Source of the DNA: Serratia fonticola
Lineage (GTDB): Bacteria; Pseudomonadota; Gammaproteobacteria; Enterobacterales; Enterobacteriaceae
Assembly (NCBI RefSeq): GCF_001006005.1
Contig: NZ_CP011254.1
Coordinates: forward strand, 1,798,001-1,862,000
Length of the DNA: 64,000 bases
Direction of reading: 5' to 3'
Every line of letters begins with the position of its first letter. Position 1 is the first letter of the stretch. The position numbers were made by a program, and so were the translations under genes. The notes under the pieces were generated by a model. That model was not told the DNA's origin. It was given only the letters and a program-made list of their open reading frames with translations, and did not search any database. This document shows, piece after piece, positions 12,874 through 21,683 of the stretch.

Positions 12874-14154
12874 ATGAGCCATCAGGAACGACAGCTGACT
12901 TTTGATCCGCGAGGTCATCAGCTCACCAACATTAACGTCTGGACACCGTGCAGCCAATGGCTGGCGTATGACGTACGGCCAAGCGGTGCGTCCTTTACCG
13001 GGCTGAGCATTGAGCGGGTGAACGTTGCCAGCGGTCAGGTAGAAGTGGTTTATCGGGCGCAGCATGGTGCCCATGTTGGCGTGGTAACGGTGAGCCCGGA
13101 TGCGCCAGCGCGTTACGCGTTTATCCATGGGCCTGAACACCCAGACAGCTTCTGGCATTATGACTTCCACCATCGCCGTGGCGTGATTGTCAGCGAGCCG
13201 GATCGTGAATTGGCGATCACCCTAGACGCATTGGACATTACCGCCCCCTATACCCCAGGCGCGCTGCGTGGTGGCACCCACGTGCATGTCTTTAGCCCAG
13301 ATGCCAGCCGCCTGAGCTTCACCTATAACGACCATGTGATGCACGAACTCGATCCGGCACTGGATTTGCGTAACGTTGGTGTAGCGGTGCCGCTGCAAGG
13401 GGTGAATCCGCCCAAGCAGCACCCGCGTGAATATGACGGTAGCCATTACTGTGTACTGGTCAGCGCAACCACGCCAACCCCGCAGCCGGGCAGCGATCAA
13501 ATCAATCGGGCTTACGAAGAGGGCTGGGTGGGTGAGCAAGGTTACGGCAAACCTGATGGCAGCCGCCAGCGTTGGGCGTTGGCGTTTATCGGCGATACCC
13601 TCTCGCCGCAGGGGGAAAAGCTGCCGGAAGTGTTTGTGGTGGATTTGCCGGAAAACGATGCCGACTATGCCAAAGCCGGGGAGGCTCCCTTGCAGGGAAC
13701 GGCAACAACCTTACCGGCCCCTCCGTTGGGGGTTCAACAACGGCGGTTAACCTATACCGGCCACCGCAACTATCCTGGGGTTGCCACCACGCCACGCCAT
13801 TGGTTGCGGAGTTCGCCAGACGGCAGTGCCATCGCCTTCCTGATGCAAGACGATCGGGGCATAGTGCAACTGTGGACTGTTTCCCCAAATGGCGGGGAGG
13901 CGAATCAGGTGACACAAGCGGATCACAGCATCCAGTCGGCCTTCAGTTGGCATCCGCAGGGGGGCAAGATTGCACTGGTGTGTGATAACAGCGTGATGCT
14001 GTGCGATATCGCCAACGGCAATATGCAGCGCCTGACCAAACGGACTGCGCAGCCACCACTGGGGGACGCCGTGGTGTTCTCACCGGACGGCAAACAGGTG
14101 GCCTTTATGCGTGAAGTCGCCGGATTTAACCAGATTTTTGTGGCGGCGGTTTAA
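12874..14154 (+). CDS. yidR: YidR family protein (DUF3748, beta-propeller)
   Basis: 426 residues, similar to E. coli YidR. Repeats of the TolB/oligogalacturonate-lyase type are visible (for example SPDASRLSFTYN, SPDGSAIAFLMQDD, SPDGKQVAFMRE), indicating a beta-propeller. No signal peptide, so probably cytoplasmic. Function not established. A clear AGGAG lies 6 bp before the ATG. The stop codon is directly next to the stop of the convergent yidQ. Confidence 0.9.
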   Translation: MSHQERQLTFDPRGHQLTNINVWTPCSQWLAYDVRPSGASFTGLSIERVNVASGQVEVVYRAQHGAHVGVVTVSPDAPARYAFIHGPEHPDSFWHYDFHHRRGVIVSEPDRELAITLDALDITAPYTPGALRGGTHVHVFSPDASRLSFTYNDHVMHELDPALDLRNVGVAVPLQGVNPPKQHPREYDGSHYCVLVSATTPTPQPGSDQINRAYEEGWVGEQGYGKPDGSRQRWALAFIGDTLSPQGEKLPEVFVVDLPENDADYAKAGEAPLQGTATTLPAPPLGVQQRRLTYTGHRNYPGVATTPRHWLRSSPDGSAIAFLMQDDRGIVQLWTVSPNGGEANQVTQADHSIQSAFSWHPQGGKIALVCDNSVMLCDIANGNMQRLTKRTAQPPLGDAVVFSPDGKQVAFMREVAGFNQIFVAAV

Positions 14155-14514
14155 CTACAGCCCGGCCGGTGCTGGTGAAGTTGCCATGCCCTGGCCTGGA
14201 TTGCCACTGGCAGCCAGGTTTTGCTCTTCATCATGCTGGATACGGGCTTTGGGTGAGGCTGCCGCTTTATCGCTGCCAGAACGCAGGTAGTCGTAAGGCA
14301 GCAAAATGGTGTCCATCGCCGCCGACAGGGGCAGGTCGATCGCCAGCAGGGGCATCATGGCCCAACTGGTATCTTCGCTCTTCATCATATCGACATTGGC
14401 GCGCGTACCGGAGTAATAACCCTGGTCGGCCCCGGTGTGGCTGGCTACGCTGGAGCAACCGTTAGTGGTCAACAGCAGGCAACCGGTCGCTATCATTTTT
14501 TTAATTGGTTTCAT
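14155..14514 (-). CDS. yidQ: YidQ family lipoprotein (DUF1375)
   Basis: 119 residues from ATG 14514, chosen because AGGA precedes it and MKPIKKMIATGCLLLTTNGC then forms a signal sequence ending in a Cys. The lipobox TTNGC is imperfect. The family core (SHTGADQGYYSGTRANVDMM, then LLAIDLPLSAAMDTILLPYD) matches YidQ. Function unknown. Convergent with yidR; the ibp promoter region lies upstream. Confidence 0.88.
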   Translation of the reverse strand: MKPIKKMIATGCLLLTTNGCSSVASHTGADQGYYSGTRANVDMMKSEDTSWAMMPLLAIDLPLSAAMDTILLPYDYLRSGSDKAAASPKARIQHDEEQNLAASGNPGQGMATSPAPAGL

Positions 14515-14559
14515 TCGTCCATCCTGAGGGGGGTACACATCCCCTGAAATTTGCTGATT

Positions 14560-14689
14560 TATACCCGTCGTCTTTCAAGCTGCAGCGTTGTTACCTGCAC
14601 TTACTCACCCCAGTCACTTACGAAAAGTAAGCTCCTGGGGATGAGTAAGCTTGTCGCCTAGCTGCAGCTTGAAATCCATAGGGTGTATA
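14560..14689. repeat. ERIC (intergenic repeat unit), copy 1
   Basis: About 130 bp bounded by ATACCC ... GGGTGTAT. It contains the diagnostic core CACCCCAGTCACTTAC and GTAAGCTCCTGGGGAT, the two sites used as ERIC-PCR primers, arranged as a long hairpin. It lies between yidQ and the ibpA promoter. A second copy is at 57711. Confidence 0.93.
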
Positions 14690-14807
14690 ACATCCAGCCA
14701 AAGCATTGAAAGACGCAACATTCCGCACTGTGGCGGCTATCTCACTTTGAGTGTATGTGATAAACAAATTTTCGCCGTTTCCATTGGCAATTATTTAATC
14801 ATCACCA

Positions 14808-14836
14808 GTTGAAATGTGGAAAGCAAACCCCATCTT
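14808..14836 (+). promoter_or_regulatory. sigma-32 (heat-shock) promoter of ibpA
   Basis: GTTGAAA (14808-14814), a 13-bp spacer, then CCCCATCTT (14828-14836) match the RpoH consensus CTTGAAA-N(13-17)-CCCCATNT. It is about 110 bp upstream of ibpA. The 433-bp yidQ-ibpA gap otherwise holds the ERIC element and the ibpA leader. Confidence 0.85.
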
Positions 14837-14917
14837 CTTTACAAGGCCAAATTAGGAATTCGCCGTAAGGGAATTCAAGCCTTAGAGCCTGTCCATAATG
14901 GAAGGCTTCATTATCAA

Positions 14918-14940
14918 CCTCGCTGAAGTGCCTTAGGAGG
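14918..14940 (+). promoter_or_regulatory. ROSE-type RNA thermometer of ibpA
   Basis: CCTCGCT (14918-14924) pairs with the Shine-Dalgarno AGGAGG (14935-14940), leaving one unpaired G, the hallmark of ROSE elements. Loop of 10 nt. It should hide the ribosome site at low temperature and melt on heating, as known for E. coli ibpA. Confidence 0.8.
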
Positions 14941-14947
14941 CTGTTTT

Positions 14948-15361
14948 ATGCGCAACTTTGATCTTTCCCCGCTGTACCGTTCCGCGATCGGTTTTGATCG
15001 CCTGTTCAACGCCCTTGAGGCTGGCCAAAGCCAGGGTAACGGTGGCTATCCGCCGTACAACGTTGAGCTGGTTGATGAAAATCATTACCGCATTGCCATC
15101 GCGGTAGCCGGGTTTGCCGAGCAGGAACTGGAGATCACCACGCAAGACAATCTGTTGATTGTGCGCGGGGCTCACACCCACGAGCCTGCTGAGAGAACCT
15201 ATTTATATCAAGGCATTGCCGAGCGTAACTTTGAACGCAAATTCCAGCTGGCCGAGCATATTCAAATTAGAGGCGCCAAACTGGAAAACGGCCTGCTGTA
15301 TATCGATCTGGAACGTATCGTGCCGGAAACGTTAAAGCCGCGTCGGATCGAAATTAAGTAA
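14948..15361 (+). CDS. ibpA: small heat shock chaperone IbpA
   Basis: 137 residues, the E. coli length. Alpha-crystallin domain protein that binds aggregating proteins and hands them to ClpB/DnaK. The start [20 protein letters not shown] is typical; the crystallin domain runs from about 35 to 125 and the C-terminal RRIEIK tail carries an I-x-I-like motif for oligomer contacts. Expressed from the sigma-32 promoter upstream and gated by the thermometer over its AGGAGG. Confidence 0.97.
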   Translation: MRNFDLSPLYRSAIGFDRLFNALEAGQSQGNGGYPPYNVELVDENHYRIAIAVAGFAEQELEITTQDNLLIVRGAHTHEPAERTYLYQGIAERNFERKFQLAEHIQIRGAKLENGLLYIDLERIVPETLKPRRIEIK

Positions 15362-15407
15362 TTGTTGTTGTATCACCGTGCCTGCCGTTAGGGGGCAAAC
15401 TTTGAAT

Positions 15408-15425
15408 CTCGCTTCTTGGAAGGAG
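15408..15425 (+). promoter_or_regulatory. ROSE-like thermometer of ibpB
   Basis: CTCGCTT (15408-15414) pairs with AAGGAG (15420-15425), again with one bulged G and a tight 5-nt loop. It covers the ibpB ribosome binding site in the intercistronic leader. Confidence 0.75.
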
Positions 15426-15433
15426 TTTATACT

Positions 15434-15862
15434 ATGCGTAACTACGATTTATCCCCACTTCTGCGTCAATGGATCGGTTTTGACAAACTGGCCAGCTCAA
15501 TGGGAGGCCAGGAGCCACAAGGGTTCCCCCCATATAACATTGAGAAAAGCGACGACAACCACTATCGCATTTCCCTGGCGTTAGCCGGGTTCAAACAGAG
15601 CGAACTGGATATTGAAGTGGAAGGCCCACGCCTGACCGTGCGTGGCAACCCCACACCGCCGGAAAAACAGGTGGAGTATCTGCATCAGGGGCTGGTATGC
15701 AAAGAGTTCAGCCTGACCTTTACCCTGGCAGAGCACCTGCAGGTGGCCGAAGCCAAATTTGAAAACGGCCTGCTGCACATCGATCTGGTACGCCACGTGC
15801 CGGAAGCCTTGCAGCCACAACGCATCAGCATCGGTAGCACTCCGGAGCTGGAAGCCAAATAA
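15434..15862 (+). CDS. ibpB: small heat shock chaperone IbpB
   Basis: 142 residues from ATG 15434 ([20 protein letters not shown]). Paralogue and partner of IbpA in disaggregation. Same architecture: aromatic N-terminal arm, alpha-crystallin domain (about 35-125), C-terminal QRISIGS. An upstream in-frame ATG at 15416 lies inside the thermometer and is rejected. Cotranscribed with ibpA over a 72-bp gap. Confidence 0.96.
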   Translation: MRNYDLSPLLRQWIGFDKLASSMGGQEPQGFPPYNIEKSDDNHYRISLALAGFKQSELDIEVEGPRLTVRGNPTPPEKQVEYLHQGLVCKEFSLTFTLAEHLQVAEAKFENGLLHIDLVRHVPEALQPQRISIGSTPELEAK

Positions 15863-15887
15863 GCGGCTGAAAAAAAACAAAAACTTG

Positions 15888-15915
15888 CGGGGGAGGTCCA
15901 TTCGGGCCTCCCCCG
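15888..15915 (+). terminator. hairpin after ibpB
   Basis: Perfect 9-bp stem CGGGGGAGG (15888-15896) / CCTCCCCCG (15907-15915). Few T residues follow, so termination may be partial. Confidence 0.65.
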
Positions 15916-16029
15916 TTGCATTCTGTGGCATACCCCACATTACCCCCCCGCACCTTATGTCAGAATCCCTATTAATTGCAGGCATTTAATCGCATAGAGA
16001 TTGTTAAACTTTGGGTAAGGATGTGACGT

Positions 16030-17688
16030 ATGAGTGATATCGCCCTGACCGTCAGCATGTTGGCGTTGGTGGCTATTCTCGGGTTATGGATTGGCAACTG
16101 GAAAGTGTATGGCGTGGGTTTAGGGATAGGCGGCGTCTTGTTCGGTGGCATCATCGTCGGGCACTTTGCACAGACTTACCAGATCACTCTCAACGGCGAC
16201 ATGCTGCACTTTATTCAGGAGTTCGGTCTGATCCTGTTTGTGTACACCATCGGTATTCAGGTTGGCCCTGGTTTCTTCTCGTCCCTGCGCGTTTCCGGCC
16301 TCAAGCTCAATGGCTTCGCCATTCTGCTGGTGCTGGTGGGCGGCGTGGTGGCGGCGATTGTCCATAAGCTGTTTGCCGTGCCGCTGCCAATCATTCTCGG
16401 CGTGTTCTCCGGCGCGGTGACCAACACCCCGGCGCTTGGTGCCGGGCAGCAGATACTCACCGATCTGGGTTCCGATCCGGAGCTGGTTAACCGCATGGGG
16501 ATGGGCTATGCAATGGCTTACCCATTCGGTATCTGCGGCATTCTGCTGGTGATGTGGCTGATCCGGCTGTTCTTCCGCATCAATATCGATAAGGAAGCGC
16601 AGGAGTTTGAGGATAGCCTGGGGAGTAACCGCGAACTGCTGCAGACCATGAACGTGGCGGTACGTAACCCCAATCTGCAAGGCATGGCCATCAAGAATGT
16701 GCCGCTGCTCAACAATGACGACATCATCTGCTCGCGCCTCAAGCGCGGCGATTTACTGATGGTGCCCGCCCCGCACGAAACGCTGGAACTGGGAGATTTC
16801 TTGCACCTGGTCGGCAAGCGCGAAAAGTTGGAAAACGCCCGGTTGGTGATTGGAGAGGAAGTCGACGTTTCGCTCTCCACCCGCGGGACTTCACTGCAAG
16901 TGGTTCGTGCGGTAGTGACCAACGAAAAGGTGTTGGGGAAAAAAATCCGCGATCTGGAACTGAAGCAAAAATATGAAGTGGTAGTTTCGCGTCTCAACCG
17001 TGCTGGGGTCGAGCTGGTGGCAGGCAGCAATGTTACGCTGCAGTTCGGGGATATCCTCAACCTGGTGGGGCGGCCAGAATCTATCGAGGCGGTGGCGGCG
17101 ATTGTCGGTAACGCCCAGCAAAAGCTGCAACAGGTGCAGATGCTGCCGGTATTTATCGGTATTGGTCTTGGAGTGTTGCTAGGATCTATCCCGCTGTTTA
17201 TCCCCGGTTTCCCGGCGGCGTTGCGGTTGGGGCTGGCCGGTGGTCCGCTGGTGGTGGCCCTGATCCTGGGGCGTATCGGCAGCATCGGCAAGCTGTACTG
17301 GTTTATGCCGCCCAGTGCCAACCTGGCGCTGCGTGAACTGGGGATCGTACTGTTCCTGGCCGTGGTTGGCCTGAAGTCTGGTGGGAACTTTATTGATACC
17401 CTGCTGCATGGCGATGGGCTGGCGTGGGTCGGTTACGGTGCGTTAATCACCTCGATCCCGCTGATCAGCGTGGGTATTCTGGCGAGGGTGGTGGGTAAGA
17501 TGAACTACCTAACGCTCTCCGGCATGCTGGCTGGTTCAATGACCGATCCACCGGCGCTGGCCTTTGCCAACGGCCTGCACCCTACCAGCGGCGCTGCAGC
17601 GCTCTCTTATGCCACGGTCTACCCGTTGGCAATGTTCCTGCGCATCATGTCACCGCAGCTGTTGGCGGTGCTGTTCTGGGCGATGTAG
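16030..17688 (+). CDS. yidE: YidE family putative transporter (AspT/YbjL family)
   Basis: 552 residues, close to E. coli YidE. Integral membrane protein built as two hydrophobic halves (about 1-180 and 375-552), each with several membrane helices and an AspT/YidE/YbjL duplication domain. They flank a soluble middle with two RCK_C/TrkA_C-like domains ([18 protein letters not shown] and [18 protein letters not shown] repeats). The family includes the aspartate:alanine exchanger AspT; the substrate of YidE is unknown. Confidence 0.93.
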   Translation: MSDIALTVSMLALVAILGLWIGNWKVYGVGLGIGGVLFGGIIVGHFAQTYQITLNGDMLHFIQEFGLILFVYTIGIQVGPGFFSSLRVSGLKLNGFAILLVLVGGVVAAIVHKLFAVPLPIILGVFSGAVTNTPALGAGQQILTDLGSDPELVNRMGMGYAMAYPFGICGILLVMWLIRLFFRINIDKEAQEFEDSLGSNRELLQTMNVAVRNPNLQGMAIKNVPLLNNDDIICSRLKRGDLLMVPAPHETLELGDFLHLVGKREKLENARLVIGEEVDVSLSTRGTSLQVVRAVVTNEKVLGKKIRDLELKQKYEVVVSRLNRAGVELVAGSNVTLQFGDILNLVGRPESIEAVAAIVGNAQQKLQQVQMLPVFIGIGLGVLLGSIPLFIPGFPAALRLGLAGGPLVVALILGRIGSIGKLYWFMPPSANLALRELGIVLFLAVVGLKSGGNFIDTLLHGDGLAWVGYGALITSIPLISVGILARVVGKMNYLTLSGMLAGSMTDPPALAFANGLHPTSGAAALSYATVYPLAMFLRIMSPQLLAVLFWAM

Positions 17689-17709
17689 AAACCTCACAGG
17701 GCTCACAAC

Positions 17710-17740
17710 GTAGGGGCGCAGCATGCTGCGCCCATCTTTT
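17710..17740 (+). terminator. 20-bp perfect palindrome acting as terminator after yidE
   Basis: GGGCGCAGCATGCTGCGCCC (17714-17733), preceded by GTAG and followed by ATCTTTTTAA. Member of a dispersed palindrome family (copies at 17787 and 37927). Confidence 0.7.
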
Positions 17741-17786
17741 TAATCAATGAGTTAGGTGGGAGTGTTCGATTCCTGTAAATTCCAAC

Positions 17787-17810
17787 GGGCGCAGCATGCA
17801 GCGCCCCTAC
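17787..17810 (-). repeat. dispersed palindrome, inverted copy
   Basis: GGGCGCAGCATGCAGCGCCC followed by CTAC: the 17710 element in opposite orientation, differing by one base. The pair sits between convergent yidE and avtA. Confidence 0.75.
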
Positions 17811-17839
17811 GGTCGATCATGTGTGATCCCAACCCTTAG

Positions 17840-19090
17840 CTATTCTTCCTGGTGCGCGCGCTCAACTTCTTCGGCCAGGATCATCACGCCACGCTCAATA
17901 TCTTCCGGATTAGGCACATAGTTCATGCGCATACATTGGTGTGTATGCGGCCATTCATGCTCCAGCCCCGGGAAGAAGTAGTGGCCAGGTACCATCAAGA
18001 CGCCACGCTTTTTCAGCCGTTGATACAGCAGCTCGGTGGTGATGGGCAGATCCTTGAACCACAGCCAGAGGAAGATAGCCCCTTCCGGCTTATGGATCAG
18101 GCAGCGCTCTGGCGACAGGTAACGGCGAATAATGCCGATGGTCTGCTCGACCCGCTGCTTGTAGAACGGGTGGATAACCTCGTTGGATAAACGCAGCAGA
18201 TCGCCACGCTCAATCATCTCCGTGGCCAGCGCCGGGCCAATGCTGCCCGGGGACAGGCTGATAATGCCGTTCATATTGGTCAGCGCGCTGATGACCTTCT
18301 CGTCGGCAATCACGATGCCACAGCGTGAGCCAGGCAGGCCCAGCTTGGACAGGCTCATGCACAGGATGATGTTCGGGTTCCACAGCGGCGTGGCTTCGCT
18401 GAAGATAATGCCGGGGAACGGCACGCCGTAAGCGTTATCGATCACCAGTGGGATATCACGCTGCTGCGCCAACAGATCGAGCTTCATCAGCTCTTCGTCG
18501 GTGATCACGTTGCCGGTCGGATTGGTAGGGCGCGATACGCAGATCATGCCGATGTCGTCACCGATGTTCAGATGCTCAAAATCGACGTGATACTTGAACT
18601 GGCCATCTGGCAGCAATTCGATGTTGGGTTTGGCAGAGACAAACAGCCCTTCATCCAGTCCGGAATCGGCATAGCCAATATATTCTGGCGCCAGCGGGAA
18701 CAGCACGCGGCGGCGGGTGCCGTCGGCGTAGCGGCCAGCGAACAGGTTAAACAAGTAGAAAAACGCGCTCTGGCTGCCATTTGTCAGTGCAATATTCTGT
18801 GGTTCGATCTGCCAGCCAAGCTCTTCTTGCAGCATGGTAGCCAGCGCTTTCAGCAGGGCGTCTTTGCCTTGTGGGCCGTCGTAGTTGCACAGTGCTTCGG
18901 TCAGCTTGCCCTGATCGAGCATCTCCTGGCACAGCTGTTTGAAGTAGCTGGCCATCTCTGGGATTTGCGCCGGGTTACCGCCGCCAAGCATGATGGCACC
19001 TGGCGTGCGCAGGCCTTCATTCAGATCGTCCATCAAGCGGGTGATGCCCGCGTAACGGGTAAATTTGTCGCCGAAAAGTGAAAAATTCAT
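17840..19090 (-). CDS. avtA: valine--pyruvate aminotransferase AvtA
   Basis: 416 residues from ATG 19090 (MNFSLFGDKFTRYAGITRLM), the E. coli-like start; longer upstream frames lack support. Fold-type I PLP enzyme that transaminates valine/2-ketoisovalerate with alanine or 2-aminobutyrate. The PLP lysine is in SLSKLGLPGSRCG, and the substrate-binding VIDNAYGVPFPG and SRPTNPTGNVIT blocks are intact. Leftward and probably monocistronic. Confidence 0.96.
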   Translation of the reverse strand: MNFSLFGDKFTRYAGITRLMDDLNEGLRTPGAIMLGGGNPAQIPEMASYFKQLCQEMLDQGKLTEALCNYDGPQGKDALLKALATMLQEELGWQIEPQNIALTNGSQSAFFYLFNLFAGRYADGTRRRVLFPLAPEYIGYADSGLDEGLFVSAKPNIELLPDGQFKYHVDFEHLNIGDDIGMICVSRPTNPTGNVITDEELMKLDLLAQQRDIPLVIDNAYGVPFPGIIFSEATPLWNPNIILCMSLSKLGLPGSRCGIVIADEKVISALTNMNGIISLSPGSIGPALATEMIERGDLLRLSNEVIHPFYKQRVEQTIGIIRRYLSPERCLIHKPEGAIFLWLWFKDLPITTELLYQRLKKRGVLMVPGHYFFPGLEHEWPHTHQCMRMNYVPNPEDIERGVMILAEEVERAHQEE

Positions 19091-19224
19091 AGCTGCTGCA
19101 ATATAGTTGTAAGCGGGTAGACGCCCACCATACCGCCAGATAAAAGCGGGTGCAATGCGGCTGATATCTTGCCCGCCGGGCATAGATGTTGCTCAGCGGG
19201 CTTTTTACAGCATAACGCGCTGAA

Positions 19225-21291
19225 TTATTGTGACCGATCGCCAGCCCACACCACCATCACCTTATCGCCCCCATATTGGCGACTAAAGGCATAGTAATGA
19301 GGCGTTTGCTGGGATTGCTGCTTACCGGCACCGATTGCCGGGTGGCGCTCGCGGAACTGGCCTAGCCGCTGCCAATGTGCCAACAACGGCGCTTTGGCTC
19401 CTTGCAGTTCACCCCAGTTCATATCCGAGCGCGTGCCTTGTAAAGGATCGGAACCGGTAGGGCCAAACGGACGGCCGCTCTCATCACCGTAATAAATTTG
19501 TACCGCGCCCGGAGCCAATAACAGCAGGTCTGCTGCTCGCTGCTGCAAAGGTAACGAACCTTTGGCATCGCTGGCGAAGAACAGGCGAGTGTCGTGCGAG
19601 GAAATATAGCTCAGCACGTTGAAGCCTTGCAGCTTGTCCGCCATCTGCTGATAGGTGGCATCGATATTGGAGAAGCAACCCAGTGCCTGCGAGGCCTGAT
19701 CCTGAAAATCGAAGTTGATCATCGCATCGAAGCCGTGCTGGTAATAGTCGCTTTTCATCACCCCATGGCCCCAGGCTTCACCGGTCATCCAGAACGGCGC
19801 GTTATCCAGCGCCTGCTTGGGATTAGCCGCTTTCCACTCTGCCAGCGCCTCGGTGGCACGCTGCTTTAGCAGGTCCAGCGTGGGTTTATCGACGTGCTTG
19901 GCGGTATCAACGCGGAAACCGTCAATGCCGTAGTCGCGCACCCATTGGCTGAGCCAGACCGTTAGATAATCGCGGGTGGTGGCTCCTGGGATTTCGCGCG
20001 CGGCGGTATCAGGTTTATGGCGGAAGAACAGCGGTAGGCCGCTGGCTCCAGGCGCTTCAGTTTTGATGTCCGGAAGGAAAGCCAGTGACATGGTCAGATC
20101 GTCAAAGCCCGGTGAGTCGTAATCGCCGATATCGGTGCGGATCCAGTTTTTCCCCCACCATTGGCTCCAGCCTGCTTTATCGCTGAAGTTGATGTAGTCG
20201 TTAAAGCTGTGCCAGCTCTGGCCTGGCCCCGGTTGCCAATCGCCCCAGTTTTTGCCGAGGGTTTTTGCGGCTTCATCTCCCTTCAGGTACAGCGAGCCGA
20301 ACTGGAACTGCTGCATATCGGCCAGCGTGGCATAGCCGACGTGATTGACCACCACGTCAAACAGGATACGGATCCCGCGCTGATGCGCTTGCTCCACCAG
20401 ATTACGCAGATCCTGCTCGTTGCCCATATTGGCATCGAGCTTGGTCCAGTCCTGGTGATAGTAACCGTGATAGGCATAATGTGGGAAATCCCCTTTGGTA
20501 CCGCCGCCGACCCAGCCGTGGATCTGCTCTAGCGGGGAACTGATCCACAGGGCGTTGACCCCCAGCTGTTGCAGATAATCCAGTTTTTTCGTCAACCCGG
20601 CGAGGTCGCCGCCGTGGAAGGTGCCGATCTCCTGCATGCCATCGCCGTGGCGGCCATAGCTGTGATCGTTGGCCGGGTTGCCGTTTTCAAAGCGATCGGT
20701 CAGCACAAAATAGACCGTGGCGTTGTGCCAGTTGAAAGCCGCCTGTGGCGGCGTATTGGCTGACTCCAGCAATAGCAGACCCCCGCTGTTGGCTGCCGGT
20801 TGCAGGGTGACCTGGCCCTGAACCACCGTGGCGGTCTGGCCCGAGTAAAAATCGCGCACCGTTTCGCCTTCGGCAAAGGTGTCCTTCACCGCGATCGTGA
20901 TCGGCTGGCCATCCCAGCGTTGGCAGGTGCGGGCCACGGCGGCGACGGTTTTTTCCGGTTCGGCCTTCAGGCTGAGCTGCAAGGTGGGTGTGCCGCTGCG
21001 GGTGTCGATCCGCACCTGATAATCGCCATCGCGAAATAGCCGCCAACTGACCGGCTCGCTATCGCTACAAGGTTGCAGCGACAACGTCTGGTTCAGCTTA
21101 ACCGTGTCGCTGGGCTGCCAGCACTGTTGGTTCTGATAAAGCCGCAGCGGCAGTTGGCCTTTGGCCAGGGTTGCCTGGCTGGTAAATAAACCGCTGGTGG
21201 ATTCGCTGAAGGCCGGGAAGCTTTGCAGCGTCCAGTTGGCCAGCGCTGCGGGTGAAAGCAGCATCAGCAGGGGAAGGGTCAGGCGTTTCAT
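19225..21291 (-). CDS. malS: periplasmic alpha-amylase MalS
   Basis: 688 residues. Periplasmic alpha-amylase that hydrolyses longer maltodextrins before uptake. Signal peptide MKRLTLPLLMLLSPAALA-N. An N-terminal domain of about 190 residues with cysteines precedes the GH13 barrel. Catalytic elements: GFRVDTAKH (nucleophile Asp), GEAWGHG (acid/base Glu) and SSHDTRLF (transition-state Asp). A possible MalT box lies upstream. The avtA neighbour matches E. coli order. Confidence 0.96.
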   Translation of the reverse strand: MKRLTLPLLMLLSPAALANWTLQSFPAFSESTSGLFTSQATLAKGQLPLRLYQNQQCWQPSDTVKLNQTLSLQPCSDSEPVSWRLFRDGDYQVRIDTRSGTPTLQLSLKAEPEKTVAAVARTCQRWDGQPITIAVKDTFAEGETVRDFYSGQTATVVQGQVTLQPAANSGGLLLLESANTPPQAAFNWHNATVYFVLTDRFENGNPANDHSYGRHGDGMQEIGTFHGGDLAGLTKKLDYLQQLGVNALWISSPLEQIHGWVGGGTKGDFPHYAYHGYYHQDWTKLDANMGNEQDLRNLVEQAHQRGIRILFDVVVNHVGYATLADMQQFQFGSLYLKGDEAAKTLGKNWGDWQPGPGQSWHSFNDYINFSDKAGWSQWWGKNWIRTDIGDYDSPGFDDLTMSLAFLPDIKTEAPGASGLPLFFRHKPDTAAREIPGATTRDYLTVWLSQWVRDYGIDGFRVDTAKHVDKPTLDLLKQRATEALAEWKAANPKQALDNAPFWMTGEAWGHGVMKSDYYQHGFDAMINFDFQDQASQALGCFSNIDATYQQMADKLQGFNVLSYISSHDTRLFFASDAKGSLPLQQRAADLLLLAPGAVQIYYGDESGRPFGPTGSDPLQGTRSDMNWGELQGAKAPLLAHWQRLGQFRERHPAIGAGKQQSQQTPHYYAFSRQYGGDKVMVVWAGDRSQ

Positions 21292-21363
21292 GGCTCTCCT
21301 TACTCGTGGCAGGAAGCGTTTTTATCGTAGGGTAGCCTAGTGTGCTGTATGGAGAAAAAATCG

Positions 21364-21373
21364 CCTCCTCCCA
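21364..21373 (-). promoter_or_regulatory. possible MalT box upstream of malS
   Basis: On the minus strand TGGGAGGAGG differs from the MalT consensus GGGGAKGAGG at one base and holds the GGAKGA core, about 75 bp before malS. A G-rich stretch at 21385-21412 may hold weaker sites. Confidence 0.35.
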
Positions 21374-21412
21374 GGGTAAGAATTTGGGGGCGGAGGGGGA
21401 AGGGGGAGAGGT

Positions 21413-21441
21413 TTGACTATGCGCTGTTGGTTTTTTAATCT
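21413..21441 (+). promoter_or_regulatory. sigma-70 promoter of the small ORF
   Basis: TTGACT (21413-21418), 17-bp spacer, TAATCT (21436-21441), about 37 bp before the start at 21479. Confidence 0.55.
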
Positions 21442-21478
21442 GCACTGCGAGGTGTACATTAACCAATGAGGTAAGCCT

Positions 21479-21649
21479 ATGCGTATTGCATCAGTCCAAC
21501 GTTTCGACGAACAACTTATAGAAATTCAAAAGGCTATTAATGAGGCAGAAAAGGGTGATTTCATATCTGAAGTTGAGATGACTGCTCGTTTTAGCAGGAT
21601 GGGGGCGATAGTTAGTGATGACATGGAGAATATGGATCAGCTTGATTAG
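21479..21649 (+). CDS. small hypothetical protein, 56 residues
   Basis: Translated by eye: starts MRIASVQRFDEQLIEIQKAI, acidic and helical in character, with the stretch EKGDFISEVEMTARFSRMG. That stretch loosely resembles the C-terminal part of ParD/CopG-like antitoxins (GxFIS-EEV), but no ribbon-helix-helix N-terminus and no toxin gene adjoin it. Support for a real gene: a good sigma-70 promoter, GAGGT ribosome site 5-8 bp before ATG, and a hairpin GATGCCAG/CTGGCATC over the stop. Convergent with the 2-ketoacid reductase gene. Function not recognised. Confidence 0.6.
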   Translation: MRIASVQRFDEQLIEIQKAINEAEKGDFISEVEMTARFSRMGAIVSDDMENMDQLD

Positions 21650-21674
21650 ATGCCAGTTGGTAAACGCTGGCATC
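21649..21674 (+). terminator. hairpin over the stop of the small ORF
   Basis: GATGCCAG (21649-21656) / CTGGCATC (21667-21674), perfect 8-bp stem, 10-nt loop, followed by TAATCA rather than a T run. Confidence 0.45.
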
Positions 21675-21683
21675 TAATCAGGA

